Below are positions 21,072 to 22,515 of a stretch of DNA of 22,515 nt, piece after piece. Within the stretch, counting starts at the first letter, position 1. Every line of letters begins with the position of its first letter. The DNA is from Actinomycetota bacterium (GTDB lineage: Bacteria; Actinomycetota; Thermoleophilia; Gaiellales; Gaiellaceae). Below the pieces are notes generated by a model that was not told the DNA's origin, did no database searches, and was given only the letters and a program-made list of their open reading frames with translations. The translations under genes were made by a program, and so were the position numbers. Where the stretch lies: contig JACCVK010000298.1 in the NCBI GenBank assembly GCA_013698195.1, positions 1-22,515 on the forward strand, read 5' to 3'.

Positions 21072-22515
21072 ATGAGGAGCCCGGTCAACCGCCACCGGCT
21101 GTGGCAGGTCGTCGTCGATGCTGGGCTCGTCGTCGCTGCCTGGGTTCTCTCCTGGTATCTGCGCTTCGACGAGGAGCCGCCGGTCTACTACCGGCGCTAT
21201 CTCGAGTGGGATGTCGTCGTTCTCATCGTGGGAATCACGATTCCGGTCTTCGTCGCGTTCGGCTTCTACAACCGCTGGTGGCGCTACGTGTCCACGCGGG
21301 ACATCTGGAGCGCCGCGCGCGGTGTGGCCGCCGTTTCAGTCGCGACCTTCCTCGTCTTCACGCTCCTCGACTTTCACCCGGCACGGGTCCCGCGCGGGAT
21401 CTGGATCGTGAACCTGCTTCTGCTGCTGGCGTTCGTGACCGGGTCGCGTCTGCTGGCCCGGACGCTCATCGAGCGTCCGGGTGCGCGCTCGGTCATCGCG
21501 CGCGGCAAGGAGGTGATCATCGTCGGCGCGGGCGACGCGGCCGAGCAGATCCTGCGTGAGATGCTCCGCACCCCGGCACTCGGCTACACGCCCATCGGGC
21601 TCGTGGACGATGACCCGCGCAAGAAGAACCTTCGTCTACACGGCATCCGCGTGCTCGGAACGACCGACGAGCTGGGCCATCTCTTGCGCGACCGCCGGCC
21701 CGACGAGCTGCTCATCGCCATCCCGTCGGCATCGGGCGAGCAGCGGGAGCGGATCGTCGAGGTTGCGCGTGTCGAGAACGTGCCCGTGAAAACACTCCCG
21801 GGGCTTGCAGAGATGATCTCGACCGATTTCAACCTGACCGGGCAGATTCGACCGGTCGAGGTCGAGGACCTGCTCGGCCGCGAGCCGGTCGAGGCAGACA
21901 TCGAGTCCATCGCCGGCTACCTGACGGGCGAGGTCGTGCTCGTGACGGGCGCCGGTGGCTCGATCGGCGCGGAGCTTTGCCGCCAGATCGCCCGCGTCGG
22001 CCCGACCCGGCTCGTGCTCGTGGACAACGGCGAGCGGGGCCTGTTCGAGATCGAGCGCGAGCTCGTCGACGAGCGCAGCTTCCACGCGACGGCCGCCGTC
22101 CTGGCGGATGCCGGCAATGCGACGAAGATGCGGCAGGTCTTCGACAAGTACCGGCCGGCGGTCGTCTTCCACGCAGCCGCGTACAAGCATGTGCCGCTCG
22201 TCGAAGCGAACCCGGCCGAGGCTGTCCGCAACAACACACTCGTCACCCGGACAGTCGCGGACACGGCTGTCGAGTTCGGCGCGAAGCGGTTTGTGCTCGT
22301 GTCGACGGATAAGGCCGTCAGCTCGAAGAACGTGATGGGCCAGACCAAGGCGCTCTGCGAGTGGCTCGTCGAGGCGTGGGGGCACCGGGACGACACGAGG
22401 ACGAAGTTCTGCGGCGTTCGCTTCGGGAACGTGCTCGGCTCCTCGGGCAGCGTGATCCCGACCTTCCGCCGCCAGATCGCCCGCGGAGGCCCGGTCACGG
22501 TGACCCACCCGGAGA
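21072..22515 (+). CDS. WbpM/CapD-type membrane nucleotide-sugar 4,6-dehydratase, C-terminus cut by window edge
   Basis: ATG at 21072 opens 481 codons to the window end. The N-terminal half has four membrane spans (about 10-30, 45-67, 85-100, 112-128), then a CoA-binding-like Rossmann domain, VIIVGAGDAAEQILREM, with LVDDDP. The second half is an extended SDR: VLVTGAGGSIGAELCRQIAR binds NAD(P), VVFHAAAYKHVPLVE and FVLVSTDKAV follow, and the catalytic region is MGQTK, with Met in place of the SDR Tyr, as known for the WbpM/FlaA1 branch. Such enzymes make 4-keto-6-deoxy sugars, usually from UDP-GlcNAc, for capsule, O-antigen or glycoprotein glycans. The product could feed an aminotransferase such as the gene before it. 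Roughly the last 100-150 residues are outside the window. Confidence 0.93.
   Translation, partial: MRSPVNRHRLWQVVVDAGLVVAAWVLSWYLRFDEEPPVYYRRYLEWDVVVLIVGITIPVFVAFGFYNRWWRYVSTRDIWSAARGVAAVSVATFLVFTLLDFHPARVPRGIWIVNLLLLLAFVTGSRLLARTLIERPGARSVIARGKEVIIVGAGDAAEQILREMLRTPALGYTPIGLVDDDPRKKNLRLHGIRVLGTTDELGHLLRDRRPDELLIAIPSASGEQRERIVEVARVENVPVKTLPGLAEMISTDFNLTGQIRPVEVEDLLGREPVEADIESIAGYLTGEVVLVTGAGGSIGAELCRQIARVGPTRLVLVDNGERGLFEIERELVDERSFHATAAVLADAGNATKMRQVFDKYRPAVVFHAAAYKHVPLVEANPAEAVRNNTLVTRTVADTAVEFGAKRFVLVSTDKAVSSKNVMGQTKALCEWLVEAWGHRDDTRTKFCGVRFGNVLGSSGSVIPTFRRQIARGGPVTVTHPE

Overview
The window is strongly G+C-rich, tightly packed DNA with GTG and TTG starts as common as ATG. Gene content points to a menaquinone-using, respiring actinobacterium, most likely of the Thermoleophilia/Gaiella-Solirubrobacter kind. 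The main clues are the futalosine route to menaquinone, a Rieske protein fused to an extra N-terminal membrane domain, a subunit IV-cytochrome c fusion, and TANNNT -10 boxes lying 6-9 nt upstream of start codons (leaderless-type promoters). This placement is inference; no marker gene for taxonomy is present.

Layout. Positions 1-2678 hold three minus-strand genes: a membrane-anchored degenerate M23-like protein, a YmdB-type metallophosphoesterase, and a LanC-like cyclase that runs off the left edge. A divergent promoter region (2679-2745) separates them from a plus-strand run that fills the rest. First come an AI-2E/PerM-family membrane protein whose 5' end appears frameshifted, a helical protein of unknown function, a 52-residue membrane protein, and a large cyclase-ATPase-TPR signalling protein. 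The core, 7172-17228, combines menaquinone biosynthesis (UbiD-type decarboxylase, UbiX, MenG/UbiE methyltransferase, polyprenyl diphosphate synthase, MqnE, MqnA, MqnC) with the menaquinol-oxidising cytochrome bc complex (Rieske, cytochrome b, subunit IV-cytochrome c). A VOC-family protein of unknown role sits between mqnE and mqnA. After the core come a secreted phosphodiester glycosidase-like protein, a DedA-family membrane protein, a DegT-type sugar aminotransferase and a WbpM/CapD-type nucleotide-sugar dehydratase cut by the right edge. The last two look like the start of a surface-polysaccharide locus.

How the genes fit together. MqnA, MqnE and MqnC build the naphthoquinone nucleus; the polyprenyl synthase makes the side chain; UbiX makes the prenylated flavin that UbiD needs for decarboxylation; MenG adds the last methyl. 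The bc complex between ubiD and ubiX then oxidises the product. The futalosine hydrolase, MqnD and the UbiA-like prenyltransferase are not in the window.

The most unusual structure is a 200-bp-period direct duplication across the mqnA/mqnC junction (15765-16157). It creates an in-frame chimeric 67-codon ORF between the two genes and keeps the GTGA stop-start overlap on both sides. The other notable pattern is a repeated TANNNT box close to start codons, several times overlapping the stop codon of the gene before. No RNA genes, CRISPR arrays or insertion sequences were seen, and no stretch over 300 bases lacks a gene.
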